Assembly: GCF_000283155.1 (NCBI RefSeq)
Contig: NW_004454170.1
Span: 10,993,594-11,057,593, forward strand
Length of the DNA stretch: 64,000 bases
Direction of reading: 5' to 3'
From: Ceratotherium simum simum
Taxonomy: Eukaryota; Chordata; Mammalia; Perissodactyla; Rhinocerotidae
Positions within the stretch are counted from its first letter, which is position 1. The number at the start of each line of letters is the position of its first letter. Under the pieces are notes generated by a model, which made no database searches, had not been told where the DNA came from, and saw only the letters and a program-made list of their open reading frames with translations. This document shows, piece after piece, positions 10,402 through 21,115 of this stretch. Position numbers and translations under genes: made by a program.

Positions 10402-10973
10402 CAAAGGTTCCCAAACTTTCTCCGTTCACAGCATCCTTAGCGCCTTAGCGATTTTGTTCATGGTTCCCCAAGGCCAAAAGAAATACCTCGAAGTTCCACC
10501 TGTTAAGTGGTTAAGTCCAAACAACTTAATAAGCATTTATGTCTTAATAACTTGGTAGCCATTTGAAAACTAATACACATAAATTGAAAGAAAAAGTCAT
10601 ACTTGTATTTCATTCCTACATAACCACACTCACTCACTCGTGGGGGTTGTGTCTCTTGAGCACAGCACAACTGCTCAAACCTTCAATGAAACTGGACCCT
10701 GCACTCTCATTTCCTGTTTCACATTGCTGTTCACTCAGTACTTGCTTTTTGTCACAACCACCACCACCAAAACCTAGTTTTGCAAAGATATAATGTCATC
10801 AAAAGGGACGTAGCACCCTCTGTCTTGAAACTGTGAACGACCTCAAACTAATACTTTGTGTAGAGTCTAACAGATGTTGCTGTGTTTCCTCGAAAATTAA
10901 AACTATTCCAGAGCACCTTGTGAGTTTGCTGCACTGCCCAGGGATGGCTAGCTGTAGAGTTTGGGAATCATGG
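10402..10973 (+). mobile_element. Non-autonomous hAT-type DNA transposon
   Basis: About 570 bp bounded by inverted ends: 'CAAAGGTTCCCAAACT' on the left, and 'AGTTTGGGAATCATGG' on the right (reverse complement CCATGATTCCCAAACT). An 8-bp imperfect target duplication is possible (CATTAACC and CTTTAATT, 5 of 8 matching), which fits the 8-bp duplication of hAT elements. I do not recognise a transposase; exact family not assigned. Confidence 0.6.
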
Positions 10974-11199
10974 CTTTAATTGATGTATAATGTCTCCCCC
11001 CTGTTTCTAATGGAACCGTATGCACGTTCCTGTTGCAGACATCTATGGGGTCCACAGGCCAAGCACAGAATAAGACAGTTTTCAAAAATTCAGGGCAATG
11101 TCTCTCTGAATCCTGCCCTGTTAGTAATGGATCAACCAGGTGGTGACCTTCCCAGTGCCCCAGCTTCAGGTTTGTTGGAGACCCTCCAGAGACCCGCAA

Positions 11200-12600
11200 G
11201 ATTCATCCTTACTCCACTGCAGCCACTGCTCCCAGGCCACACCCTGGGCTTTGTCAGCCCTTGGAACTCACTTCCCTTCTCTGAAACTCCAGGATATGAC
11301 TCTGCTGTCGCATCCTCCTACCATCAGCAGGCTCAGTCCCTTGCTCCCAGCCCACTTGCTGTTTTACGTCATGGAGATTGGTCATCTCCTGACTGTTTTT
11401 CTTGTTAATTTCTTCATTTCTCTTGCCAACCCTATGATATATCGCTTCAGCCGCCTTCTCCCCAGCACTCTCAATGTCTTCACATCTTGCCCTCTACCAC
11501 AACTATCCTACAAAATCTCATCCTTGCATCAATCTAACCATTTGCCTCATGGCTTCTCTCAGTTAAGTTCAGATGAAGTAATTCCCAAAATGGGTGCCTA
11601 GGGGTCACCACAGGTGTATGATTTGTGGCCTCAGCTGGGGTTACTCAGGTTCCTGGGTAACTCTTCAATGTGGCCAAGTAAATTCTCTCAGCTCCCAGAA
11701 AAACATTCCAGTTTCTCCACTATCTTTTCTCATCCCAGCAAGAGAGCAAGACTCTCTCGCTCAGCAGATCACCTGCCTTCTAGCTCATAGAGAATTCAAA
11801 GCTCTCAGGAACAAGCACTAAAGCTCTGGCCTCACTCACAAACGTTCAGTTTTGCACCTACCTTCTTACTTCATCCCTCTAGACTTGGAGGAGGAGGCGT
11901 CACCACTGATGCTGAAGGCTCACCCAACCCTTCCCATGACCCATGAACCAGCATCTGGCTCCACTCCTCCTGTATTTTCAACTTCTCCTTCTTTACTTAT
12001 TCCTCCTGTGTAGCCTGTGAGTGTGTTCAAATCTCCTCCTATTTAAAAAAGTCTTTAACAATGTCCTTCCGATAACTGATGCCTGATTGTCTTCCTCCCC
12101 TTGGCGAACAGATCCCCTGAGGAAGAGTCCACACCCCCTGCCTCCATTTCTTGACCGCCACACACTCTGCCCCCTGCAGGCAGCCCCATCTCTCACTTCA
12201 CTCGCCCCCCTCCTAGCCCTCCAGCCACAGGAACCACATGGCAATCTCTGAACAAGCTGTGCTGTCCACACTTTGATGTCATTATTCCCCGAGCTCACTT
12301 TCTCCCTTGTCCACCTTGCAAGCAGCACTTATTTCAAACATCCCCTGAGAAGCCTTTCTGGACCCTCCCTCCCTCTTCCACCCACCAGGGAGAAATGGTC
12401 ACTCCTCCTTTGTGTTCTCAGCTGTCCTTCAAGTCACAGCCTGTGACCATTTACTTTCCATGTTTCTGTGCTTTTCTCCAGCAAATATTGTAAGAGCAAG
12501 GACTCCTGGAGAGCTAGGACTGTGTCTTGATCACACCTACATTCCCGGTGCCGAGCACACCCGGTACATCTCCATAACCTCTGTTCAGTGAGTGAGTGAA
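11200..12600 (+). mobile_element. L2 LINE, degraded ORF2 and 3' end
   Basis: The stretch is pyrimidine-rich with the flavour of sense L2: 'CTCCTCCTATTTAAAAAAGT' near 12,032, 'CTGAGAAGCCTTTCTGGACC' near 12,345 and the 3'-end pattern 'AGAGCTAGGACTGTGTCTTG' near 12,510, finishing at 'GTGAGTGAGTGAATGG'. The 3' end is the best supported; the part before about 11,900 is weaker. The longest open frame of the window (11,140-11,601, 153 codons) lies partly here and shows no domain of its own. Confidence 0.5.
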
Positions 12601-12689
12601 TGGAGTTTGTACGTAAATACCTCCCAGCTACCCATGGCAGTGGTGGGGGTCCCCGTAGCAGACATTTGATCCCAAACAGTTTCTTCTAG

Positions 12690-12900
12690 ATCTCTCAGCA
12701 CTCACAGCACTTTATAGATGCCATCTCATTCTTCCCCATAGCACCTCTGAGGGGGGTATTATGACCCATGTTTGACAGATGAGGAAACTGAGGCTCAGAG
12801 AGCCTTGGTAAGTTTGCCCTGGTCATGCACTAATAGTGGTGGAAGCAGGATTCCAGCCCAGCTCTGGCCCCTTTCTACACACCCAGGCTCCTCTACATTG
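12690..12900 (-). mobile_element. MIR SINE (antisense)
   Basis: 'GACAGATGAGGAAACTGAGG' at 12,774 is the hallmark antisense MIR core. It is preceded by a 'CCATCTCATTCTTCCCCATAG' segment and followed by a decayed CACTAATAGTGGTGGAAGCAG part. Confidence 0.8.
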
Positions 12901-13911
12901 TCTGACCAGTGTATGTTCACTGACTGCCACCTCATTAATTGTCAGCCTTTAGAAATATAATTAAGATGGCACGTCAGAAGCAAAAGCATTAAGTACTGCA
13001 TTCAGACCCCAGTGTGGTCATGAATGCTTGTGGAGACTGGGGCCATGAATTTGTGCTACAAATATTGCCCGTCCATTGGCTTTATTTTCATTAATTTAAC
13101 AACCATCATTCTTTTAACTAACAAATCCACCTTAGCGAGAAATTAGACTTCAGCAGAACTATCAGCAATAATAGACTTCAGAGCCTTTTGACACTGTTCA
13201 CAGAGGTGCGAGCTGCCCCGCCTCATTTTTCCTAACACGCCTGCCCAGGGGAAGTCCAAGAAATCTCCTAAGTTTGCGCCATCTGGTAGCCTGTCACCCT
13301 GCAGCATTTGCACTTGAGTCCCCATCTGGGCCCTCTGCCGAGAGCTTCCCTGTTGCCTGCTAAGGCTGATTGAAACCTGGGGCTGGGGTGGAGTGATGGG
13401 AGAGGCTGTCCCTTCAAGGAAACTTAGAGAAGTCTCTCTTGCCTCCTGAGCCCACCAGTTCATGTCCCCCTCCCCACTCGCTTCCCTTTTTGTTTAGTTT
13501 GACCTTGGTCACTGATGACAAGGTTTCTTTTCCTGCCAAACCAATCAATAAGCTAAACAGACAGAAGATGAGTATTTAGAATATGGAAGCCAAACTCAAA
13601 CACAGATAGGTTATCAGTCTAGCCCAGAGCAGACTTCTGAGCAAATATTTCATTAACAAATTTTTCATGGCAACTTGCATGTTAAAAAAAAAGAGGGGAG
13701 AGGGAGAGAGAAAGAGAAAACAGTGGTGGTGGTGGGGTGATAAAGAGAAAGGCTGGCTGAATCTTTGAAGCTGAACTGCCCTGGGAGGGGGTGCTTCTGA
13801 GGGTGAGAGGCAGAGGGTTGAGAGAAAGGCGAGATGGCAGAGAGAAGCCCCCAGGAAGGGGAGCCCCATCTCCTTAAAACTTTTCAACTTCAAACCTCCC
13901 TCTCATTGCAG
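12901..13911. other. Mostly unique sequence
   Basis: I see no repeat I can name, apart from a purine-rich run at 13,684-13,720 followed by GGTGGTGGTGGGG. Overlapping frames (minus 13,143-13,463 and 13,576-13,893) show no domains. The region is unusual for this window in being largely repeat-free for 1 kb. Confidence 0.4.
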
Positions 13912-14069
13912 GGCTGGCCCGTGTAATTCATCTTCAGCCATCTTCACGGGGCTGGAGCTGGTTAAGTCTCCCAGATACAAACCCCAGGGGGCAGTCAGCA
14001 GCTGGCTGGGAAGCCCTGGGCTGGTCACCAGTGAGGGGGCTTGGGAGGAGATAGACGATACGGTCCCTG
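13912..14069 (+). other. Candidate internal exon (unproven)
   Basis: A strong acceptor ('AACCTCCCTCTCATTGCAG', with TTCAAC upstream as a possible branch site) is followed by 158 bases to a good donor (CCCTG|GTGAGC). One of the three frames is open throughout, giving 52 codons after the first base; a second frame stops at once. The predicted peptide is polar with a closing WEEIDDTVP and resembles no family I know. The frame has no ATG, so ATG-based frame searches would miss it. Pseudo-exons of this quality are common in mammalian introns, so this is only a lead. Confidence 0.22.
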
Positions 14070-14134
14070 GTGAGCCCTATGGGGGAGCTGGGGAACAAAG
14101 GGGACACTAAACATAAAAAATAATAACAAGAGCA

Positions 14135-14440
14135 GTTGTTTATTGGCTCCCATTAAGTTTTAGGAGCCTTGAAGTTTCTCCAACATGTTACATCATTTAA
14201 TCCTCACAACCACCCCTAAGACTGCAGTACACAAGGGCACACATGCCCATTGGTGTCTGTTTTGATTGCTCAATATTTTGAATATCATACCCTGTCCACA
14301 ACAACCCTAAAAGAAAAGTACATTGGTTTTAATTTATAGATGAGGAGCCTGAGATTCAGAGAGGTTAAGCAACTTGTTGAAGTTTGCACAGCTGGCGAAC
14401 TGTAGAGGCAGAATTGGGAACTAGCCCTGTCTGATTCCAA
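14135..14440 (-). mobile_element. MIR SINE (antisense), interrupted
   Basis: 'CATTTAATCCTCACAACCAC' near 14,194 and the 'TTATAGATGAGGAGCCTGAGA' region near 14,334 are the two MIR antisense core segments. About 80 bp of extra sequence separates them. The end 'TTGGGAACTAGCCCTGTCTG' fits the MIR head side. Confidence 0.75.
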
Positions 14441-14589
14441 AGACAAGTAGTTTTTGGCTCTTTTCCACTGTTTCCCTAATAGCTTTAAGAATACGTTAAA
14501 GGAAAAGTTGGCAAAACATGGAATTAGTGCCAATGTCCAACTCTCGTAAGCAAGTGCTGAGGGAACGAAAGAATGAATAGACTGAATTC

Positions 14590-14860
14590 AGTTCCTTGTG
14601 TGCTGTGCTCCTTCCCATCTTAGCATGTGTACACACGTCTCCTGCCTCCTGGAAATCCCTTCCTACCTTCATCCGGATCCACGTGCAAACTGTTCAGGCC
14701 TCAGTGGACGGTGACTTCACAGGGCAGCTCCCCTACGCACCCTGTGCTATTTGTTCTTATCACTTTCTATCTTTCCTTCAGAGCGCTTACACAATGTGAA
14801 TTAAGTATCTTTGTGTGCAATTTATTGATGAATATCTGTCTCCCAGATAGACTGGATTAA
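14590..14860 (+). mobile_element. L2 LINE 3' region
   Basis: 'TCCTGCCTCCTGGAAATCCC' near 14,640, 'CCCTGTGCTATTTGTTCTTATC' near 14,740 and 'ATATCTGTCTCCCAGATAGA' near 14,832 follow the sense L2 3' end. It abuts the following MIR. Confidence 0.6.
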
Positions 14861-15125
14861 TAATAATAGTCATAGCTAACTTCTAGTCAGTGCTTACTAC
14901 AAGCCTGGCACTATCTGAAGGGCTTTACTATGTTAATTTATTTCATCCTCTCGAGGACCCAGTGAAGTAGTAACTGTTAGTGTTCCCATTTTACAGATAA
15001 GTAACTGAGGCACACAGAGGTAAAGGAACTTGTCCAATGCTACTTAGCGAGTGAGTGAGTGAGTGACAGAGCAGAATATGAACCCAGGTGGTTTCTGGTT
15101 CCAGAATCCATGCTCTTAATCATAT
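14861..15125 (-). mobile_element. MIR SINE (antisense), nearly complete
   Basis: One of the best MIRs in the window: 'ATAATAGTCATAGCTAACTT', then 'CAGTGCTTACTACAAGCCTG', 'CCCATTTTACAGATAAGTAA' and 'CAGAATCCATGCTCTTAATC', in full antisense order. A GAGT micro-repeat sits at 15,049-15,064. Confidence 0.88.
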
Positions 15126-15129
15126 AATA

Positions 15130-15720
15130 TGGCCACAAATTCTTCCCATCTTGGCATGTAGACTCCTTAGAGATGGAGTCTGTTTCTCCATCTCTTGAAT
15201 CTGGGATGCTCATGTGATTTGCTTTGACCAGCAAAATGCAATAAAAGTGATGCTATGTGACTTCCATGGCTTGGTCTTAAGAGGCTCGGCAGCTTCTGCT
15301 TTCTTCCTCTTGGAATATGGCCCTGCGACCACTGTGCAAGGAAGCTGGTCTGGCCCACGGCTGCCTGTGAGGCTGCGTGGAGGAGAACCGAGGCACCCCA
15401 GCCAATGGCCTGCACCAATCTCCAGACATGTTGCTAGGATGAGGCCATCTTGGAACTTGCAGCCCAGCCAACCTTCCAGCTCAATGCAAGCACAAAATTG
15501 AGCCAGGCAAAATCAGCAGAGAAATCAGCCAGCCAACCTACAGAATCCTGGGAATCAATAAATCATGGTTGTTCCAAGCCAATAAATTTTGAGAAGTTTT
15601 GTTGCACAGCAAAGGTGAACTTGGCACGACCTGTCTTGTTCATCTGGTATCCTAGTGTCTAACGAGATGTCTGGTACATAGTACTCTGATGGTAAAAATG
15701 TGTTGACTGAGTGAATAAAC
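15130..15720 (+). mobile_element. LTR-like mammalian repeat, family uncertain
   Basis: 'AATGCAATAAAAGTGATGCT' near 15,235, 'TGTGACTTCCATGGCTTGGT' near 15,257 and the closing 'CCAATAAATTTTGAGAAGTT' near 15,580 have the look of an old mammalian LTR (MaLR or ERVL class), with a polyadenylation-like AATAAA near its end. I cannot name the subfamily or fix the ends. Frames on both strands here are chance. Confidence 0.5.
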
Positions 15721-15879
15721 AGAGGTGGGATTGAGCCAGGGAGAACCCCTGGAAGATGATGGCTGACTACACAATACATTATGGAACCCATTCTATGTGA
15801 CACATTCTGGAATTCCAGAACAGATGATAATTTAAAAATACTGGCACTCTTAATTTTCTGTAGTTGCTTTCAAGTTCTT

Positions 15880-16188
15880 TTTATTTATTTATTTATTTGT
15901 GAGGAAGATCAGTCCTGAGCTAACATCCATGCTAATCTTCCTCTTTTTTTTGCTGAGGAAGACTGGCTCTGAGCTAACATTTATTGCCAATCCTCCTCCT
16001 TTTTTTTTTACCCCAAAGCCCCAATAGATAGTTGTATGTCACAGTTGCACATCCTTCTAGTTGCTGCATGTGGGACGCGGCCTCAGCATGGCTGGAGAAG
16101 CGGTGCGTCGGTGCGCACCCGGGATCCGAACCCAGGCCGCCAGTAGCGGAGCGCGAGCACTGAAGCGCTTAGCCACGGGGCCGGCCCC
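15880..16188 (-). mobile_element. ERE-family SINE, full length with perfect TSD
   Basis: A full-length minus-strand copy. The T-rich (TTTA)n tail is followed by two tail units, a tRNA-like part with 'GGGATCCGAACCCAGGCC', and the head 'CACGGGGCCGGCCC'. The 15-bp target duplication TGCTTTCAAGTTCTT is perfect at 15,865-15,879 and 16,189-16,203. High similarity to the other good copies and the intact duplication suggest a fairly recent insertion. Confidence 0.97.
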
Positions 16189-16486
16189 TGCTTTCAAGTT
16201 CTTATCGACCTAATTTCAGAATATGTTATAAAGTCATTTGTTGACATTTTAATTTTTTCTCCTGAGTTCTCTTCTTTTTTTAGGCTCTTCAACCATTATC
16301 TCGATATAATTTCATATTTGTTTGTATGATTATTTGATCAATGTATATCTTTTCCCTAGATTATAAAGTTGGAAAGGGCAGTCAGGGACACTGTCTGCTT
16401 TTGCTCATGGTTGTGACCTTTGTTCTGGCTCATACCAGGGTTTCAATATGTACTGGTGAATGAATTGAATTAAAAACGTGAATTTA

Positions 16487-16752
16487 GGGGGCTGGCCCAT
16501 GGCCTACTGGTTAAGTTTGGCATGCTCCGCTTTGGTGGCCTGGGTTCGGTTCCCGGGCATGGACTTACACCACTTGTCGGTGGCCATGCTGTGGTGGTGA
16601 CCCACATACAAAATAGAGGAAGACTGGCACAGATGTTAGCTCAGGGCTAACCTTCCTCAACCAAAAAGAGGAAGATTGGCAACAGATGTTAGCTCAGGGA
16701 GAATCTTCCTCAGCAAAAACTTAAATAAATAAAATAAAACAGAAAGCAACAA
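16487..16752 (+). mobile_element. ERE-family SINE, sense copy
   Basis: The head 'GGGGGCTGGCCCATGGCCTA' is followed by a B-box-like 'GGGTTCGGTTCCCGGGC', tail units 'GATGTTAGCTCAGGG' (twice) and an A-rich tail. The target duplication is AAAAACGTGAATTTA at 16,472 and AAAAAAGTGAATTTA at 16,752. It lies about 300 bp from the previous copy in the opposite orientation. Confidence 0.95.
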
Positions 16753-16844
16753 AAAAAGTGAATTTATTTTAATTACCAGTTTCTTTAGGCTAGTGTTAAA
16801 CTCTAATCTGCATTTTTGAGTTTTCTTTTTTAAATTCTGAATTG

Positions 16845-16985
16845 TAGAATGCTAGAGGTGGTAGGGACCTCTTTTACAGGAAAATGAAGTTCAAAGGAGA
16901 GCCTGTTGTCCCATTGCCACACAGCTGGCTTATAGCAGAGTCAGGACTGTAGGTCACACCTTCATCGTCCACTGACTTTACATTC
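16845..16985 (-). mobile_element. MIR-like SINE remnant
   Basis: 'TTACAGGAAAATGAAGTTCA' and 'CCACACAGCTGGCTTATAGC' preserve the antisense order of a MIR core and head. A second short piece, 'CCCATTTTACTGATGGGCAA' at 17,011, may belong to another copy. Confidence 0.5.
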
Positions 16986-18689
16986 TTCTAAATGGGCAGA
17001 CTCTGAAGTCCCCATTTTACTGATGGGCAAACTGGGGCAGAACCAGCACAGACCACAGATTACTCATCCCTTAGCTGAAGGTTGTCTTCATGAGTTTAAG
17101 CTGACTCTAGGGTTAAGCTTCTGACAGCTCCAAGTATTCTTTTTCTCTTTCATGTTGCTCTCAAATATATTTCTATCCCCATCAGACCATCCCCCTGTTC
17201 CCATTTAACCTGAGAAAGTTAAACCCACTTTTGATCATCATGTGAAAATCTGAAGCAAAGTGCTTTCTTCAGGGCAGATGTTTGGAAATGCTGAGCTGCA
17301 GGCGCTCAACTTGTCAAGTAACTTTTCAAATGATGAAAAAGGGGGAAATGTAGGTCAGAAAGCAATAAACTATATTCACATCCAATGTATCCTTCTGGTT
17401 AAGGAGCTGACTTTGAATCTCCACCTTTTACTAAAATGAAACAAAAATCCAAATCCAACCCAAAGCATTACAGCTTTAAGTACTGAAAGTATTTATTATT
17501 TCTATTCAAGTAATCCAAAAGCATAATCTCAAGAACATCTATGCTCCAGGAATGTCTCAAAACACCGTGGATTTGATGTGATTCCTTTATCCAGATGTCT
17601 GTAGAAAAGGCTCTGGATGGCATGAGGGGAATTAAAGATTTATTTTTAATATTTGAGAAAAGTCATATTTCTAATAACAGTGAGCCTTAAAATGTGTCCC
17701 CAATCTTTGCTGCCTCTCTGATTTTTCTCATTATTGTTTTCCTTAAGTAACAGCTCTATTCTTCCAAATGATCAGCCTATAGGACTCCAAATGGTAATAT
17801 TTAGATATTGGAAGGACAGGTCATCAAGGTGCTTCCACTATAACATTGATATTCACATCAACTTCATTTCAAGAGACAATTTTCACCCACTGAGTAAGTT
17901 ATAACCAAGTCCTACAAAAGTTCACTTTTCATGGGGCAAAGTCTCCAAAAAAATGCCCAACTCTCCCAGCCTTGTAGAATAGTGTGACTTGCCTTTGAAG
18001 ACTACAGTATGTTTCCAAATGTCCCTTAAATCTAGATGTGTCGCCCCGGAGACCCCAACAGTTACCTTGTCCCTCCTGTGTCCAGACATCCAACAATAAG
18101 ATATCTGGGACTCATGAGCATCTTATTATTTGAAGGCATCTCCCTCATCTATTATCCCCTCATCTGTAGAGAAGGCTATTCTAAAACATGCTGGATTTTA
18201 TGAGTTGACTGAGTTTATCAGTTGGAGAAGATACATTTCAGGTTCTAGTGGCAGAGAGAAATGTAAAATTAGGTCACCTCATGGTTACAAGTTGTATCTA
18301 CAGCAGAAACTACAAGGTCTCAGAGATCATACACATTCTCTGGTTGGGAACCCAAAAGCGACCCACTGTGAAATAGTCTATAATTGGTTTGTTACACTCA
18401 AAATAAAAAATATACTGAATATGTCTATGGAAGCTGAAGTTCTGATATAAAATCATACAGCTGGGTTAAAATCTAAGATCTGAGCTCTCAAATCAGTCCC
18501 CGTAGGACCGGTGTGTGTGCTTTTAGAGGACGCTCCGTGTTGAGATTTTAGGAAAACACAACAGTCCTCCCTGGCCTCTAAACCTTTCCTTTAGTTTACT
18601 GTTTCTTGAAACTGATGCATGAGAATTCAGTCTTTCGTTTTAAGATTTCGAGACTTCTAAAACGTAAATACTTCCTTTCTCTTTGGCTA
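16986..18689. other. Unassigned, largely unique sequence
   Basis: About 1.7 kb in which I recognise only the short MIR-like piece near 17,011. A 106-codon plus-strand frame at 18,130-18,450 has no known domain and no clear exon borders. Nothing else can be supported. Confidence 0.35.
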
Positions 18690-18935
18690 ACATTCATATG
18701 GTGCTTGCTTCCTGCTAGGTATTCTTCTAATGCTTTATGAGCGTGTATTCATCTACTTAATCCTCTCAGGAACCTCCTGACTTAGGTACGGATGTCGTCC
18801 CCATTTTGCGGATGAGGAACAGAGGCACAGAGAGGCCAAGTAACACATCAAAGTTCGCAGAGTCATATGTGGAATCTGGAAGTCTGACTCCAGGGTGGGC
18901 TTTATACCCCACCACACTGCCTCCTCAGCTCCTCG
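18690..18935 (-). mobile_element. MIR SINE (antisense)
   Basis: 'CATTCATATGGTGCTTGCTT', 'CTACTTAATCCTCTCAGGAA', 'CCCATTTTGCGGATGAGGAA' and 'GTCTGACTCCAGGGTGGGCT' follow the complete antisense MIR order. Confidence 0.85.
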
Positions 18936-19189
18936 AGCCTCCCTACTTTAGGAGGCTTCCTACTTGTGGAAAGGCTGGGGAGGCTGAAGGGGGCTGCATT
19001 TACAAAACATGATAGCACTGGTGGGAATGTAGTGGGGAGGAAGGGAAGCCTAAAAGAGGGCAAAAAGAACAAAAAGGAGGGTGTGAATAATGAGGACAAA
19101 TTCTGCTTATGTCTTAATTATGGCAGCAGCTGAGAGAAAATTGTCACAATGGACGTCCTTGGAATTGGAGACGGGACCCTTAATTATGG
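18936..19189. other. Unassigned purine-rich sequence
   Basis: A purine-rich stretch (AAGGGAAGCCTAAAAGAGGG and similar, 19,030-19,085) with no gene or named repeat. Confidence 0.35.
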
Positions 19190-19350
19190 AGTTCAGTCTC
19201 TCATTTTACAGATGAGGGAAACTGAGGCTGAGAGAACAGACTGAGGACAAGGGAAAGGACGATGCTGAGATTTCACAGCTAGTTAGTGGCAAAGCCAGGA
19301 CTGGGGCTCTGTTGCCCTGATTCTGGGTCTAGGGCTCTCTCCTCTGAAAG
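19190..19350 (-). mobile_element. MIR SINE (antisense)
   Basis: 'CATTTTACAGATGAGGGAAA' followed by 'TCACAGCTAGTTAGTGGCAA' is the antisense MIR core, with about 35 bp of extra sequence between them. Confidence 0.8.
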
Positions 19351-20452
19351 CAGCCTTGTGGGCTCCGAATCACTGAGGGGGCTGGAGGAAGCTCAGCAGA
19401 AAGGAGCCTTTGTATTTCTGTGGTTCTCCTTGTAAAGTGTTTGCTTCCCAGGTGGCGTATGGTTAGACAAGGACACATGGCAGTGAATTTTGCTACTACT
19501 TTTTACGAGGATTATTTCCTTATGGATACATTTTCTGGGACAAGAACAGCACCTTCGTGTCGACCTTATGCTTCTTTTGGGGAGCAGGTAGTGCAGCCGA
19601 GGCTAGAAGCAGAGTTCATTGTCACCATCCCGTTTCATAAGAGCATCGGAGGGGCCAGGTGAAACTGTATGGGCTGAGGAGAGGGAAGAAATGAAGAGCA
19701 TGGTTGGAAATGAAAAGTATTCAAATATAAATTAATGTAAACCCAAGGGTCATCTTGCAGGCAGTCACGGCAATAAGAGAATGCACAATGTGGATGAACA
19801 AGTGAAAAAAAGTAATCAAAAGTCAGCAAGAAGCATATGTGAGGCATTACGCATCAGGTACAGAGGCGGCCGGGAGGATTACCGGACAAAGTCCAGAGAG
19901 TGTAAAAAGAGATAAGAAAGGCAAGGGTGGCAAATGAAAAAGAGATTGCACTGAAGGTTAAGGGAAATCATGGGAAAATTTTCCCAAGTGTGTAAGGAAC
20001 ACAGGGGTCATTGAAGGAGACAGTTGGATGGCTAAGACACGGGGAAGGGTAATTTATTGAAAAAATAGGTAAATGTGGCTAAAAAAATGAAATAAATTTT
20101 TTGCCTTGGAACTCTCAGGAAGATGGGGGACAAATGTCAGAAACAGACATACATTTCCTAATGGGAACCAAACGAAAATGGAAGAAGAGCACGAACATGC
20201 CACAGTGAGAGATTCAGAAATTAAGAATGGAAAGCAGAAAAAACTATTCAAGAACTCAGTCCCCGGCAGATTAAATGCAAAAACACTCACATAATAAATA
20301 ACCAGAACTTAAGGGGTGAGAATTTGAAAAACAAAAGTTTTGGGGGGAAAAAAGTCCCATGAGTAAATGATTGGTGCTGCCCCCTAGCTGTCTAGCTGTC
20401 TTGCAACATTAGACCCTCCTCCTCTGTTTCTTTCCCTCCCCCCTTCGTATGT
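19351..20452. other. Unassigned sequence
   Basis: About 1.1 kb, AT- and purine-rich after 19,670. The 19,670-20,050 part resembles degraded antisense L2 in composition, but no landmark phrase is clear. No gene. Confidence 0.35.
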
Positions 20453-20745
20453 TCCCTCCACAAATATATATTGAAAATATGCAAAATGCTAGGCATTATG
20501 CTGTATTTTTGGAAGTACATAGACGAATATTGTCTACCTTCCTGCCTCAGCAAGTTCACATTTGGGTAGAGTGGACATGCACTGTTCGTGAATGGTCGTA
20601 TGATGCAGCCATATGCTACAGAACTGAGAGGGCTGAGTGGTTTAGGAAAAAGAGACCTGGGAGGTCATCTTGGATTGGGACAATCAAATCCCACTTTTAT
20701 GGAGGAAATGAATAACATTAATGCTTGTGAGAATAATAAAGAACA
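20453..20745 (-). mobile_element. L2 LINE 3' end (antisense)
   Basis: 'CACAAATATATATTGAAAAT' followed by 'TGCTAGGCATTATGCTGTAT' and 'GCAAGTTCACATTTGGGTAG' match the complement of the L2 3' end. The later part is diverged. Confidence 0.55.
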
Positions 20746-20899
20746 ATCATCCTAGAGTTTTTGGGTTTATTTTGTTTCCATATAATTTTAAAAGAGTTCC
20801 CATAAAGCCAGGTGCCAGTGGCATGGGTTATTTAGGGGGAGATATTCTGGGAGCCATCTAGAACACATTATGTGGGGTGGCTTCTGCAAATGCTTGGGG

Positions 20900-21060
20900 G
20901 ATCTGCTCGTGGATGAGGCCGGGGAGCCGACTGTGTCGCTGATCCTGGCGTCGAGGGCAGGGGTGAGTGAACCACAGGGAAGAGGTGCGGGGGCTGACCT
21001 GAGCACGCTTGTCTTGAGGGACCCCCAGTTCCCACACAGAGTGAGGGAACCCCCGTGGGA
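20900..21060. other. Second local CpG cluster
   Basis: About nine CpGs lie within 150 bp (contexts GCTCGTGG, GCCGGGG, GTCGCTG, GGCGTCGAGG, GCACGC, CCCCGTGG) in otherwise CpG-poor DNA. A plus-strand 80-codon frame (20,870-21,112) and a minus 100-codon frame (20,858-21,160) overlap here. A GTGAGT follows GGGCAGGG at 20,962. No repeat is recognised. Confidence 0.35.
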
Positions 21061-21115
21061 GCTGAAGAGACTGAGGTGTCTGAGGAAGGAACAAGGGTGG
21101 TCGGTAAGGTAATAA

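Noticed and set aside
11140..11601. Longest ATG frame in the window (153 codons, plus strand)
   Set aside because: It overlaps another frame in a different register, contains no recognisable domain, and runs into L2-like pyrimidine-rich sequence with no exon borders.
16541..16556. tRNA-gene-like B box in ERE copies
   Set aside because: The tRNA-like heads belong to SINEs with tails and target duplications and do not form a full tRNA cloverleaf.
18130..18450. 106-codon plus-strand frame
   Set aside because: No recognisable family, no splice borders and no upstream promoter or downstream polyadenylation signal to suggest a single-exon gene.
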